The position numbers were made by a program, and so were the translations under genes. The notes below the pieces were generated by a model, which was not told where the DNA came from, ran no database searches, and was given only the letters and a program-made list of their open reading frames with translations. A stretch of 64,000 nt of DNA from Lineus longissimus (taxonomy: Eukaryota > Nemertea > Pilidiophora > Heteronemertea > Lineidae): contig NC_088319.1 of assembly GCF_910592395.1 (NCBI RefSeq), positions 6,822,001-6,886,000 on the forward strand, in the 5' to 3' direction. The number at the start of each line of letters is the position of its first letter. Within the stretch, counting starts at the first letter, position 1. Shown one piece after another: positions 22,013-34,062 of the stretch.

Positions 22013-24021
22013 AAGAACAAGTTCAGCATCACTCGGCTTTGGTCCACCTTCACAGTTTCCTCAAGCGGTAATCTTGATAATGCATCCGCATTTGCATTGC
22101 ACTTTCCCGAACGGTATCGGATCTCGTAGTCGAATGTCGAAAGGATTAGGGCCCAGCGCTTCATGCGCAACGCAGCGAGTACAGGAGTTCCTTGCGCAGG
22201 TGAAAACAAAGTTACCAACGGCTGATGGTCTGTAATCAAACTGAATTTCCGGCCTAGTAAAAACTGTCTGAATTTCTGTACGGCAAAAATGATCACGAGC
22301 GCCTCTTTCTCAATTTGACTGTAATTAGATTCGGCTTTGTTGAGCCTCTTCGACGCGAAAGCGACCGGACGTTCACCTTTTTCCACTTTGTGCTGCAACA
22401 CTGCACCTACACCGTAGGGTGAGGCATCGCAAGAGAGAATAAGTTCCTTATTCGGATCATAGTTAATGAGTACTGTGTTGCTAGTAAGACTGTTTTTACT
22501 GTCCTCGAAAGCTTTCCGTTGTTCCTCGCCCCATCTCCAAGGGGTGTTCTTATGTAGCAAATCATACAACGGCGCGAGGCGCGTAGCCAAGTTCGGAAGG
22601 AATTTCCGATAATAGTTTATCAGTCCCAGATATGCACGTAATTCAGACAAATTCCACGGCGGAGGGGCATTTGCAATCGCGCGAATTTTCTCATATGTAG
22701 GAGGAGTGCCAGTCTTGTCGACCTGTACACCCATGTATTGCATGCTCGGTATGAAGAATCGACACTTCTCCGAGCGTAGGCGTAGTCCTGCTGCATTCTG
22801 CCTCGCCAGGACTTCTTCAAGGTTTCTCAAATGTTCACGTCTGTTCTTCCCAGTGACACCGACATCATCCATTGAGACAGCGACATTTGGAATTCCCGCC
22901 AAAAGATTCTCCATTAGGCGCTGGAACATCATTGGTGCCGTGCTGACCCCATAGGGAACATGAGTGTATTGATACAGTCCCTTTAAAGTATTTATTGTTG
23001 TAAGCGGTTTCGACTCCAAATCCAGTTGAACCTGGTGGTACGTGGTGCGTAAGTCAAGTTTTGAAAACTCGGCACCTCCACCCAGCTTAGAGAGGAGATC
23101 TTCCATCTTTGGCATGGGGTATTGCTCATTATCAGCGAACTTATTGAGCGTCAGTTTGTAATCACCACATAACCTAATACTACCGTTAGGTTTCACCACT
23201 GGTACCACGGGCGCGGCCCAATTGGAATGGGTAACTTTTTCAATTACTCCTTCTCGTTCGAGTCGTTCAATTTCGTCGTCCACCCTTTGACGTAGACTGA
23301 ATGGTACAGTACGTGCTATACAAAACACTGGTTTTGCATCGGCCTTGACCTTCAGATTAGCTTTCACTCCCTTCAGGCAGCCTAAGCCATCTTTGAACAC
23401 ATCCGGGTATTTATCCTGTAGATAACCACGAATTTCCTCCTCGGTAGCATTTGTAAGTTCAGTATCTGTCTCTAAAGACCTAATGTCTGCTGTTGTACCA
23501 ACAAGATGTTTCCAACCATTTATATGCTTCAACCAATTCCTACCAACGAGCGAAGCACCCTCACCTTCAACTACGAGTAAGCTGAGAGTTTTGGTTAGAC
23601 CTTTGCCAACAGACACTTCGACGCGAGCTTCACCTTTCACACAAATGGTGTCGCCTCTGTATGCACGTAATTTAGTAGCACAAGGTTGTAGCGAGACATC
23701 AGGCAGATGTCGCTGAAAGCGTTTCACATTCATTATGGTTACCGCGGCGCTGGTATCCACTTCAAATTTTACGCGTTTACTGTTGATTCCAACTTTTCTG
23801 AAGATTTTATCAGTATCAGCCTTTGATGATCTCACTTTGTACAATTCTTGCGTCATGTCTGCCAACTCAAACTCATCAGGTGTATCGCTATCCAGAACAT
23901 CGACTTGCTTTTCGAATCTCGGTTTCACGTGACCGGTACCCGATTTTGACGCTAAGCACGCTTTTTGGATATGCCCCGTTTTACCGCAGTTATATAGCAC
24001 TCCGAACTCCGATGCGGGCAA
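22009..24021 (-). pseudogene. Protease, reverse transcriptase and RNase H of the Ty3/gypsy element
   Basis: About 670 codons. Order: zinc knuckle, aspartic protease (about residues 85-175; FEVDTSAAVTIM has Ser where the catalytic motif DTG needs Gly), reverse transcriptase (FSKLDLRTTYHQVQL with the first catalytic Asp, and VSMDDVGVTG as the YxDD box), then RNase H (LSCDASPYGVGAVL, EKEALVII, TDHQPL). It converts element RNA to DNA. The protease motif is degraded, and the frame is lost before the integrase (shift near 22015). Confidence 0.9.
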
Positions 24022-24030
24022 TCCGTCGCT

Positions 24031-24761
24031 TTATGTTTTGTAGATTTGCATCGAATGCAGACGTATGGTCGCGAACTTGAACCGGATGCAGCATTTCCCG
24101 ATTTTTCCTTGACCTCCGATTTCTTCTTTGTAAAAGCACGACCCTGTTTCTGTTTTACGGCATTTACCGGCTTCGATGACATTTGCAATGATTTTGCCTC
24201 TCGATTGGCCGTCTCGTATGCCAGTGCAATCTTGCATGCACTGTCGAATGTCATTTTCTCGTTTTCTTGCAGCAAGCGTCGGCGAATTGATTCGCTGTGT
24301 AGGCCTGCCACGAAGCGGTCACGTAGCCACACAATCAGGTGGTCACCGTATTTGCAGTCCTCTGCCATCCGCCGTAATGTAGCAATGAATGTGTTAATGT
24401 CCTGATCAGACTTTTGTGTGCAACGATTGAATGTACAACGCGCAGTGATGATGTTTGGTGCAGGGATGAGATGTGCCTTTAATTAAGCAACAATCTCGTC
24501 GTACTTCTGATCCGTGACTTTCGCAGGTGCAAAAAGGTCATGGGCAAGCTTGTATAGCTCGTCCCCCATGCATGCCACAAGTGTATGTACGATTTTCTTT
24601 TCATCCGTGACTTCATTTGCAACCATGCAACTGAGAAATCGTTCTGCAAACGCTTCAAAGTCTTCCTTTTTACCAGAAAACCTGGACACCGGGACTTTAA
24701 AATCTGTCATGTTTATTCTGTAGAATAACGAGCACAGATCCTCAAATGTATTCATGTACAC
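24031..24761 (-). pseudogene. gag of the Ty3/gypsy element
   Basis: The frame starts near 24761 and runs through an in-frame TAA at 24483-24485 to about 24010. It holds the retrotransposon gag capsid region (VSRFSGKKEDFEAFAERFL, then WLRDRFVAGLHSESIRRRLL), which packages the element RNA, and a first CCHC-type zinc knuckle (CIRCKSTKHKATDC). The second knuckle (CGKTGHIQKAC) lies in the following frame after a shift near 24005. The stop and the shift make this copy non-functional. The MYMN... start lies in the leader and the MTDF... Met at 24711 is the likelier start; that choice is inference. Confidence 0.85.
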
Positions 24762-24943
24762 AGCAAATGCACTCAGTCCCGTGAAATGTATCTAGAAATG
24801 CACATGGCATTCAATGCATGAACAGGAAATCAGTCACTCATCATTTTCTCTGCACAAAAACCTGCACAAACTCTTCTCTTCTCTCAAAGTACTGACAGTT
24901 CTGACATTTGGCTCTATTGCATTCTTTGATTGTTCATTTCAAT

Positions 24944-24961
24944 CCTCGTCGCCAATTCTGT
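24944..24961 (-). promoter_or_regulatory. Putative primer-binding site
   Basis: Just inside the 5' LTR the minus strand reads ACAGAATTGGCGACGAGG. The TGG followed by CGACGAGG would pair with a tRNA 3' CCA end. I have not identified the tRNA. Confidence 0.6.
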
Positions 24962-25141
24962 TGTGTATCCGTGCGTAACGAATGAGAAATAAGGCATTGT
25001 TTCAACAACAAAACAAATTATTATTCTCCATTCTGGCTGGTCATTACAAATCAGCAAAGTGTAACACTCAGGTATGTCTTATACTACTACCTGATGTAAT
25101 ACTATGCAACTACCAGATGAAACGCAGTACAATATGTAACA
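24962..25141 (-). repeat. 5' LTR of the Ty3/gypsy element
   Basis: 180 bp, from TGTTACATAT to GGATACACA on the minus strand (TG...CA ends). Three differences from the other LTR. Confidence 0.95.
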
Positions 25142-26036
25142 GTGGTGGGGTGAAACTTGGCATGGACAGAGTCGTGCTAAAGCACGGGCTAGGTCGTGCC
25201 AGTTCAACTTGGGATCGTCCTTCATTTTGGTGGGTGGCGGGGTGAAACTTGGCATGGACAGAGTCGTGCTAAAGCACGGGTGAGGTCGCGCCAATTCAAC
25301 TTGGGATCGTCCTTCATTTTGGTGGGTGGCGGGGTGAAACTTGGCATGGACAGAGTCGTGCTAAAGCACGGGCTAGGTCGTGCCAGTTCATCTTGGGATC
25401 GTCCTTCGTTCTTGGTGGGTGGCGGGGTGAAACTTGGCATGGACAGAGTCGTGCTAAAGCACGGGCTAGGTCGTGCCAGTTCATCTTGGGATCGTCCTTC
25501 GTTCTTGGTGGGTGGCGGGGTGAAACTTGGCATGGACAGAGTCACGCTAAAGCACGGGCTAGGTCGCGCCAGTTCAACTTGGGATCGTCCTTCGTTCTTG
25601 GTGGGTGGCGGGGTGAAACTTGGCATGGACAGAGTCGTGCTAAAGCACGGGCTAGGTCGTGCCAGTTCATCTTGGGATCGTCCTTCGTTCTTGGTGGGTG
25701 GCGGGGTGAAACTTGGCATGGACAGAGTCGTGCTAAAGCACGGGCTAGGTCGTGCCAGTTCATCTTGGGATCGTCCTTCGTTCTTGGTGGGTGGCGGGGT
25801 GAAACTTGGCATGGACAGTGTCGTGCTAAAGCACGGGCTCGGTTGTGCCAGTTCAACTTTTGATCGTCCTTCTTTCTTGGTGGGTGGCGGGGTGAAACTT
25901 GGCATGGACAGAGTCACGCTAAAGCACGGGCTAGGTCGCGCCAGTTCAACTTGGGATCGTCCTTCGTTCTTGGTGGGTGGCGGGGTGAAACTTGGCATAG
26001 ACAGAGTCGTGCTAAAGCACGGGCTAGGTCATGCCA
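25142..26036. repeat. 93-bp tandem repeat array, right portion (about 10 units)
   Basis: TGAAACTTGGCATGGACAGA starts at 25151, 25243, 25335, 25428, 25521, 25614, 25707, 25800, 25893 and, with one change, 25986, a period of 92-93 bp. Most units contain the small hairpin CGTGC-TAAA-GCACG. Some have CACGC in place of CGTGC, which breaks the stem. The long open frames here (up to 285 codons, both strands) result from a period divisible by three and are not genes. Confidence 0.95.
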
Positions 26037-26039
26037 AGG

Positions 26040-29000
26040 CAATCGCCAAATAATGGAATGTAAGCTCAGTACCATAAGGATGTTCGCCAACTATCGCCTT
26101 TGCGATGACAAGTGACTAAATCTGTGACTCGTGACCTTACGTTAGTCTGTTAGGGCACGCCGCCACAAAGTTTGTAGGTAATAATATCAACGAAGTCAAA
26201 TGTACAAAATATCCCGAGATTTGTTTGATAGGTGCTCATGCGCACAATCGATATCATTCATGGAAACAATAATTTTGATGACGACGACAGCAAAACGGAT
26301 GAGGAGGCGACATGTAAGCTCAGTTTTCAGTTGGACAAAAAGATAGAGGGATTATGATAAACTCCTAAAGAGTATCTCAAATCTTAAAAACAGGACGGTT
26401 CTTTCATAAATAATGTATCAGCCATCTGGGCTAAGCGAAGCAAGGAGTGGTCTGATTACGAAGCACTTGTTGAAATTTAGGTGTAACTTATTGAATTATG
26501 AATAAATTTAAATATTTGACCGTGGTCTAAAATGCATTCGGGTCTGCCTGCGCTGACTTAATGGGAAGCATGGGGCTGACAAGTGTACAGTAACACATAG
26601 GAATGGAAAAAGGAATTCTTAAATTGAGTGACAATTCCGTAATTCAGACTTAAATTCCATACTGTACATTCCTAAACTAAAGCATGGACTTACTCACAGG
26701 GAAGCCTGCGAGGGTCTTGCTTTAAACTTTTAGGATTTGAACCTTACAAGTGGAGTCCAAAATTGAAACTGCTAAACTGTCCAGAAATGACGCCTTTTAT
26801 ACATTTAAGACGTCAAAAACATGACATCACGTCAGCGATTGACCAATCAGAATCGTCGAAATTTGGATTCTGAGGCCGTAGAATTCCGTCTAAGAATGTC
26901 TTAAATTGACATTTCAAATTCACAAATCATTCTTTTACAAGTTGTCGCAAAGAAATCATACACACGAAATAGAGTATGGATTCATCTATCCTGACGAGGA
27001 AGTTTATAGAAATCTGCTCACAAAGAATTATTTGTCAGACGAATGAAAAAGCCGAATTGCCCCGACAAAATAATTTTTTCATGTTAATTCCCTTTAAAGA
27101 GGGCGGAAGTCTGAGACCAAATTTGGTATTTTGATCGTCAAATAATTCTTTCACAAGAAAAGACTAAATAATTGCACATACAATATAGAATAGAAACTTA
27201 TCAACTGAGGGAAGGAAGTTTACGGATATTCCTCCACAAACAAGTATTTGAGAACCAATTTCTCACAGAAATTTGCAAGGAAAATTTACCAGAATGGCGG
27301 TTTTGCACCTTCATTCATGCAAAACGAGAAATAGTTCTTTTAGTTACTTTCTGCTAAAATTGATGTAGACGACCAAAAGAGTGATTCAACTACAAGTTGC
27401 GAAAGATTCAGTCAAAATCCTCCATAAATAATTATTAACAAACAGAATTTGTACTGGTAATTGACCCGTAAGCAATACGACAAAAACGGGTTACGCGGTT
27501 TCGCTTAACTCAGACGATATTTACATCAAGTTTACAATTTCTTGTGGAAAATAATTCTCCTACCGATTCACTACTCGAATTTACATACCTAGGATAGAAT
27601 AAAGTTTCACCTTTGTAATAATGAAGTTTCAAGAAGAAATGTTGGTTCAGAATTATTCTAGAGGGAAATTAGTATCGCAGTTCGGCCCAAAAAGTTGGTA
27701 TAATTTGGGGCATAAAGACAGCGTGCGGAATGGCCGAACTCTGAAATCAAAGTCGCAATAAAACACTTCCAGAACCAATATAGAGGCGTTTTCTTCCGAA
27801 TTTTAACCCAAAACGGGAGAAACGTGGATAGAAATACATAAATCTAGGTTTTAGAGGGTTTAAACGGTTATATATTTATCACACGACGACTCGGGACCGG
27901 TGTTACAGTAGAAAAATGTGGTTGTAGACCACCTGATGGTGGACCGAAAATAGCAGACGACGGAAAACGCCATACGAATTCAAAGGTTTCGCAAATAATT
28001 CTGACATGAGTATCAAGAATGAGATTGCTTGATGAAATGGAACACATATCTAATATTGAGATTCTAAAGTTTAAAACAAATCTCAAAGTTAAAAGTACCA
28101 TGTGAACTCGGAATCTGGTGCGAAACCCGATGTCATCACCCAACAGACATATGCCATGTGAGAATACAAGGTGAAAGTCGCTATGTAAGAAAGTTCACAA
28201 ACAGGTTAAGATGTGTCCATTTTCACTGATAAAATGTCACACGAAAGGTAGGATTTGAAAAAGGTGTTACCCAAGATCACTTTTACCAAGCTACATGAAA
28301 ATTGACAGAGGTGAGAGTCACTTCCGACTGATTTTCTGGGATAGGAAAAATAACAGGGAGACATCAGCGCTGTTTGACAAAACCTGTGAAGGTTGAATCC
28401 CAAAAGAAACTTGAATAAAATACGGCGAATGTGGTCTAACAACACAACTTAATCGTGAAACGATATAAAAATGCCAAGAGATTATGAATTTTGAGGGATG
28501 AGATAAATGGAACTTGATAGATTGATGAAAATATGCTCCGAAGTCGACTCTGACATCTGTCAAAGCGCACGTAGAATAACATGTATAGACACAGTACACC
28601 ATGTACACTGCAAACAACACACAGGGTGTACACGAAACTTTGAATGTGCAAAGCACTACAGTGCACAGGGAATTGAAATAAGGGAGGGGCTGTGATTTTG
28701 ACTTAAATGGTGGTAAATACGAATCTGATATACAACGTTCCAGTCAGATTGAATTACAAGATACACAGCCAGAAGTACTCCACAAAATTTACTTAAATAG
28801 GTGACATATTCTACTGAGTAAAAAATCAGAGGGGGCCATAAAAGATGATAAAAGTAACAGGTAAATACCTAAGCTTCTCATCACAGGTTTCAAGGAAAGA
28901 TGGAAGAGGGCCAGGGTGTTTAAATTAATGGAGGGCCCACTAGAGATAGATATCAAAGATGGGGAAATATTGGAAATTTACCTGACCAGGAATTCCACAA

Positions 29001-29390
29001 CGTCATTGGACCTGATGTGACATCTTGGCCCAAAACAATGCATTTACTCGGAATTTACATGCGAAAGACGATGTCAGAACATCATGAGTGGGCACATGCT
29101 TTGCACATTGATTTGGGAAACATAAACATAAAACCAGATTTTGTTTATTCAGCTATGGATGGTGCTGAGGATTTTAGGAATGACTCTGATCAACCTGCAT
29201 GTACTCGATCTATAGTTCATGTAGTTTATCAGCTTTCTTGGCATGGTGTTAATGTACAGATAGTCCAGTGCACCAATGAGCACTGATCCATTGAAAAACA
29301 GATGCTAGGCCCAATCTAGGAAACGTTGCCTCACTATCAACTGTCCACTTCTATAGAGCAATCTCCAACCATGACCTTTAAATTTGACGC
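26040..29390. other. Long A+T-rich stretch without a gene
   Basis: No supported exon. Two blocks look like diverged copies of one sequence: about 26925-27050 (AATCATTCTTTTACAAG ... GAGGAAGTTTATAGAAATCTG) and about 27140-27260 (AATAATTCTTTCACAAG ... GGAAGGAAGTTTACGGATATT). This suggests an old satellite-like repeat of about 215 bp. Open frames at 27868-28143, 28206-28666 and 29017-29286 show no recognisable domain. Confidence 0.4.
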
Positions 29391-29394
29391 TATA

Positions 29395-29515
29395 GCAAAA
29401 CCAAACCATTACCCTGCTTTTTCATGCTATAGCTAAACCCAACCACGAACCTTCCTTTTAATGCTATTGCTTAATCCCAACCACGACCCTTCCTTTTCAT
29501 GCTATAGCTCTCCTA
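29395..29515. repeat. Short tandem repeat of about 55 bp, 2-3 units
   Basis: Units share CCAACCACGA(C/A)CCTTCCTTTT(C/A)ATGCTAT(A/T)GCT. Related sequence lies at 19250-19310. Confidence 0.6.
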
Positions 29516-29619
29516 GTTCAATGAATCATGAAAGGTCAGTAAGGGATTCAGAGATTGTAAAATGTCCCTGATGGGTTGAGGAAGAAAGGGAGGAATCCGC
29601 TAGGCAATAAACTTCAGCA

Positions 29620-30290
29620 TTTTTGGCTCACCGTAGGGGAGTCTATACAACACCGCTGCGTCCATCGTCCATCATCCATCGTCTTCGTCGTCTGCATCCT
29701 GTTTCAAAAACAGTTGCATGTTTCTTAACTGCAAGAGCTATGAACTTTGTACAAGTTTGTACACAGGACCCCTCAGGTCAGGTGACCTCTGACAATAAAT
29801 TTCAGTACGATCTAATTCTTGACTTGTCCACCAGGGGGCCAGAAGTGGAAACCTAAAGGGTGTGATATCTCTCTTATGAGTGAATCCTTTTCGATAAAAT
29901 TTTTATGGTACGTTATCCTAGCAAGGATACATCATATATCGTAGGGGTTTTTGATTTGACCTACTTTTAAAGGTCACAGAGGTCAAATGGTGTAAATTGG
30001 CCGTTTGAGTGTAACTATGGCACGTTTCCTAACCGCTAAAGCTATGAACTTGAAATATGGTACACATGTCTTTCTTAGTCATGTTACCTCTGACACCGAA
30101 TTTCGATCCGATTCTCGACTTGGCCACCAGGAGGCCAAAAGTAAAAAATTTAAAAAGTGCAATATCTCGCTTATTAGTGACTTGTTTTCGATGATATTTT
30201 TATGGTAGGTAGACCAAGCCACAATACATCACATGTCATAAGACTTTGGCTTGACCTATATACTATACATGTAGCTATACCACATTAAAT
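29620..30290. repeat. Dispersed repeat with an internal 300-bp unit
   Basis: It starts TTTTTGGCTCACCGTAGGGG. It holds two diverged units, each with (GT)GCACGTTTC or similar, GCTATGAACTT, a CTCTGACA(C/A) block, CCACCAGG(G/A)GGCC and TTTGATTTGACCTA. Copies lie at 31381-31700 and from 63452 to the window end. Non-coding. Confidence 0.75.
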
Positions 30291-31380
30291 TTTTTGATTA
30301 CTCAAAATATGTGATGGGGATTACCTCACTAATCACAAAACACTTTAAATTTTGATAACCGGTCTATAAATAAGAGAATAACATTGACATGTCTTTAAAG
30401 ACGTAATTATCACTGTTTCCATTATAATTTGCTGTACATGAAACAATACATTGATCAACACATCACACGACCTTTTCAGTAGTTTTTCCAGCAAATTTGA
30501 AAGTAAATTAACCATTAAATACTGATAAATTGTATCAGAACCATGGAAATTGACATACAAGTGTTCTTTGGGATGCTATATCTGATGACAAATGCCATTT
30601 TGTATTTCACGACTATTAAAGGGTCAGATATGCAAATGAATTGGTAACCACAGTAACCTGATTCAACATTTTTTTTCTGTAAAGTGGTTAATTCACTCAT
30701 TCCCATACATTTTGGATTCGGGGAATCCCGTCAGTGATCACTGAAGCGCAGGCTGACCGGTTTTTAAGTGTTGATTCATCATAGAAATAAATTTAAGATT
30801 CCTAACCAAGTAGGTCATTTGAATCTATTATGATTAGAAAAACTTACCATAATCCTTATTTCGATTATGCAGTGCGATTTTTTCATGATATTTCAACTTG
30901 AAAATGTCCGCGGCCTGACACCTTGAAAATTAAGTTATGCGGGTTATGACAGAAGGCATCATCTGATTGGCTGTAAAATTTCCTGGCATTATGACATATC
31001 ACAAGCAAGCTATTCCAGAAATAGAACGGGATACCCCTCGTTTGCCAATGCGCATTTTGCGCGACGTTAAGCGCATACATCACAGTACGTTGTTGATCCG
31101 GCGTGACGTCATGGGCGTGTGGTTTCTAGCTAATGCATGTAGCATGTTTCTTAACCAGGATGAATTCCTATCCACCAAATATCTATACGGTGAGCACAAT
31201 GGCCCTTGGCCGTTTCATTTAAGGGTATAATTTGGGCACCTTGGCAAATTATAATGTAATTGATAGCCCTGTCGGTGTAACACGTGACTCGAGAGAGCTC
31301 TGTCCCAATGCGCGTCTTCTGAAACAGGCGGTGGCTTAGATGTTGAAGCTATATGGTCCCTCTGCCAGACTCTTTATTTG
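30291..31380. other. No gene seen
   Basis: Unique-looking sequence. A consensus CRE-like TGACGTCA occurs at about 31103 within a locally G+C-rich patch. Nothing coding is supported. Confidence 0.4.
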
Positions 31381-31700
31381 AAAGACTCTAGTGTAACTAT
31401 GGCACGTTTCTTAACCGCTAAAGCTATGAACTTGAAATTTGGTACACATCACTCCCTATGTCATGTAACCTCTGACACCGGATTTCGGTACGATCTGATT
31501 CTTGACCTGGCCACCAGGGGAGCAGAAGTTGAAACCTAAAAAGTGTGATATCTCTCTTATGACTATGAGTGACTTGTTTTCGATAACATTTTTATGGTAG
31601 GTTTTCCTAGCGAGGATGCATCACATATATCATGCATGTTTTTGATTTGACCTAATTTTCAAGGTCACATAGGTCAAATGGCTCTAGAATATCTGTGACG
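31381..31700. repeat. Second copy of the same dispersed repeat (one unit)
   Basis: AACTATGGCACGTTTCTTAA, GCTATGAACTTGAAAT, GGCCACCAGGGG and AAGGTCACATAGGTCAAATG match the units at 29620-30290. Confidence 0.75.
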
Positions 31701-32340
31701 TAGTTGCGAGAAAATTCCCAATCTGGGGACATACAATATGAAAAAAATTAAATTAGCTATGTGCTCTTATGTTTACAAATTGACGGCCCGGCTGATGAGC
31801 TAGCGGTTGCGCGAGTGGGACATACTTCGATTGAAAACATACATGTCATGACTTTGTATGAGTCAAACGTGATAATCGTTTGCTAAGCCCCGCGCCAAGG
31901 CTAGAATATTAGTGCTAACATTTCCAAATAAGTATGAATCTTGATAAAACGCACCCATTTTGCCCTGTTGTCAAGAAAATGAAATGTAATTTTTGCCGCG
32001 AATTCTTCTTGGTAAACAAACTTGAATTTCCCACGGAACTACGTCAGACAGAATGAACCAATCAAAACTAGGAACTTAATAAGGACGATTGGTAAACTTA
32101 AAGTACAAAGCGATACGATATCACACAAGCCGGTGATGGTGTACCGTGGTGGGGGTGATTTAATTTTTTGGTCAGGAACCTGCATATAACTTGTCAAATA
32201 CAATCCGAGGTAAATTCGGATAGTACAGTGGTAGGACACGGCCAGCGTTCAATTTGACGACGGTATGACACGATACTTACTTCTATTACTAGCTGTATCT
32301 GTATTTATTTCTTATAAGTTATCTTACAATTCATTTACAG

Positions 32341-32440
32341 ATGGAAATTGGTGACAGCAAAACTCCTGGTCGTCAAAAACTTGAATCTTGGTTGAATAAG
32401 AACATGAAAATCAAAATGACGGATGAACGAATTTTAGTTG
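32341..32440 (+). CDS. NAA38: NAA38/LSMD1-like first coding exon
   Basis: After a good acceptor (TTCATTTACAG) an ATG opens the frame MEIGDSKTPGRQKLESWLNK, followed by NMKIKMTDERILVG, and the exon ends at GTAAGTAG. This matches the start of the LSm domain of N-alpha-acetyltransferase 38 (LSMD1), where the human protein has a very similar LNKxMRIRMTDGRTLVG segment. NAA38 is the auxiliary LSm-fold subunit of the NatC N-terminal acetyltransferase, which acts on ribosomes in the cytosol. The exon is 100 nt and ends in phase 1. The following exon (expected to begin near CFLC-TDRD) is not found in the window, so the next intron is very long or the copy is partial. Confidence 0.72.
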
Positions 32441-32540
32441 GTAAGTAGCATTCACATATACAGGAAGATAAATTGGTATACCATAGCCTCTGTGTTTATA
32501 AAATGTGTGCTGCCAGCTGTTTTCTTGACATTTAGGCAGA

Positions 32541-33065
32541 CTATACATCCAGTGTGGGGATTCAGAGAGTGCCAGGAAATCACTATCCACTAACTGCCAC
32601 TATAGTTACCAAAGCGATTCAACCGCGAATATTTCCTGTTCTATGGCACTCGACGTTGATTGGTTGTTTGGTATGATAGTTCAAACACATCTGTTAATAG
32701 GTTTATATAAATTAAGCTGTCCTTGATAAGCAGTAAAATCAAATTTGACTATTGCCGCACTGAGTCTTCCGTGAAAGCATTTTAATTTTTATTCCACCCT
32801 CCTCATCTTGTCCTTGAATGAAAAAGCACGCTAAGTAGGGTATAAAAAAAGTCTTAGCTAAACCAAACAGGTGTGTAAGCTATCATCTGGAAATACCAAC
32901 CAGCAAATCCACGTCGGAACCATAGAACAGGAAATATTCGAGTGGTTGAATCTACATTTACCTGTGCTTTCAATTTTTTTGCTGTCGTCTGCTAGCCGCT
33001 TTGGTAACCATAGCAGACAGTGATTTGCGGACACTGTCCGAATCTCCACAGAGACATCAGTAACG
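32541..33065. mobile_element. Foldback/inverted-repeat element downstream of the NAA38 exon
   Basis: Left arm blocks GTTACCAAAGCG, GAATATTTCCTGTTCTATGG and GGTTG...GGTAT reappear inverted in 32870-33060 (CCATAGAACAGGAAATATTC, CGCTTTGGTAAC). Ends: GGGGATTCAGAGAGTG on the left and CACTGTCCGAATCTCCACAG on the right. No coding capacity. Confidence 0.7.
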
Positions 33066-34062
33066 GTGATGCCAATTGATAGTAGTATACGAAATCAGCG
33101 TTGGCCTCCCCCTTGAGCCGGCTGATCAATTACAAAAAATGATAATTTACCCCTTTTTCTGGTCACCGATCCTACTTTCAACGCGCCAACAGCTACTTTA
33201 GGCAACGCTTATTACGTATACTACACTAAATTATCCAATCCTGAAATTCTCAAAAAATCGTCCAAATCAGTCAATCAATCAAGCCATTTCCTTCTCCAAA
33301 AACGTTTGTCTCCAAATCCACCTCATCCAAATCTCAAATATTCCCGACTTTCCCATGTTAAAAACAACAGAAAACGAATACCACATAAACACACCTAAGT
33401 TAGACATGTCATTAAAAATCCTACACCTAATACACCACCAACATTAACACTTTAGCTCCTGTACCGCCCGTAGCAGCCCGAGCGGATCTCACAATACCGC
33501 CCGTAGCCGCCCGTGTTTAAAACTCCTGCCCTAAGATATCGTAAGCGGCCGAGAAGCAAAGTAACACCACAGGGGCGACGCTTAGAGTGTAATCTTCATG
33601 ATAAAACTCGTTCCCAGGTGGGTTGCTGTTCTTTTTACCGAGTAATACAGGGCTATAGCGACTTTGCGAGTCAGCCTCCTGACCCCATTCATGTATTCAT
33701 GTACAGGAGACTGCCGGGATGTTTTTTTGATCGATATTAGGTTTGATTATCGTAAATAAGGGTTTCTTCATGGAGTAGGTAGGAACTTCTTATGATTCTA
33801 TGGTTTACTACAGGGCCTTTTTATGAATTTTCACTAAATTGCTTTGAGGGCTAATGCTGTCGATACCGTCAGTGGGTTAAAATGGAAAATTAATGATATC
33901 ATATTATAGGTATATGATTGTTAGCTTCAAAATAAATATCACTTGTAGTAGGCCTACTTCATTTTCAACTTTTAGTATCTCTTCTACCGAAGGTCTACAC
34001 TAGGAATACCTATAAATCTTCAGGGAGATGCTGAAAAATATTTGTAGACCCGCAGGAGCTAA

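Larger units (their letters stand above)
20073..25141 (-). mobile_element. Ty3/gypsy LTR retrotransposon, nearly complete
   Basis: A 5069-bp element on the minus strand, with 180-bp LTRs at both ends, the target duplication GTGGT (20068-20072 and 25142-25146) and gag-protease-RT-RNase H-integrase order. The LTRs differ at 3 of 180 positions, so the insertion is relatively young, yet the coding region has a stop in gag, a gag/pol frameshift and a frameshift before integrase. Integrase after RNase H defines the Ty3/gypsy group. Short LTRs and two zinc knuckles recall the Mag/SURL lineage, which is only an impression. Confidence 0.95.

Noticed and set aside
22002-24405. Plus-strand frames opposite the gypsy pol gene
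   Set aside because: Antisense shadows of the protease, RT and RNase H reading frames.
25196-26053. Long open frames (up to 285 codons) on both strands
   Set aside because: They are read through a 93-bp tandem repeat whose period is divisible by three, so every frame stays open.
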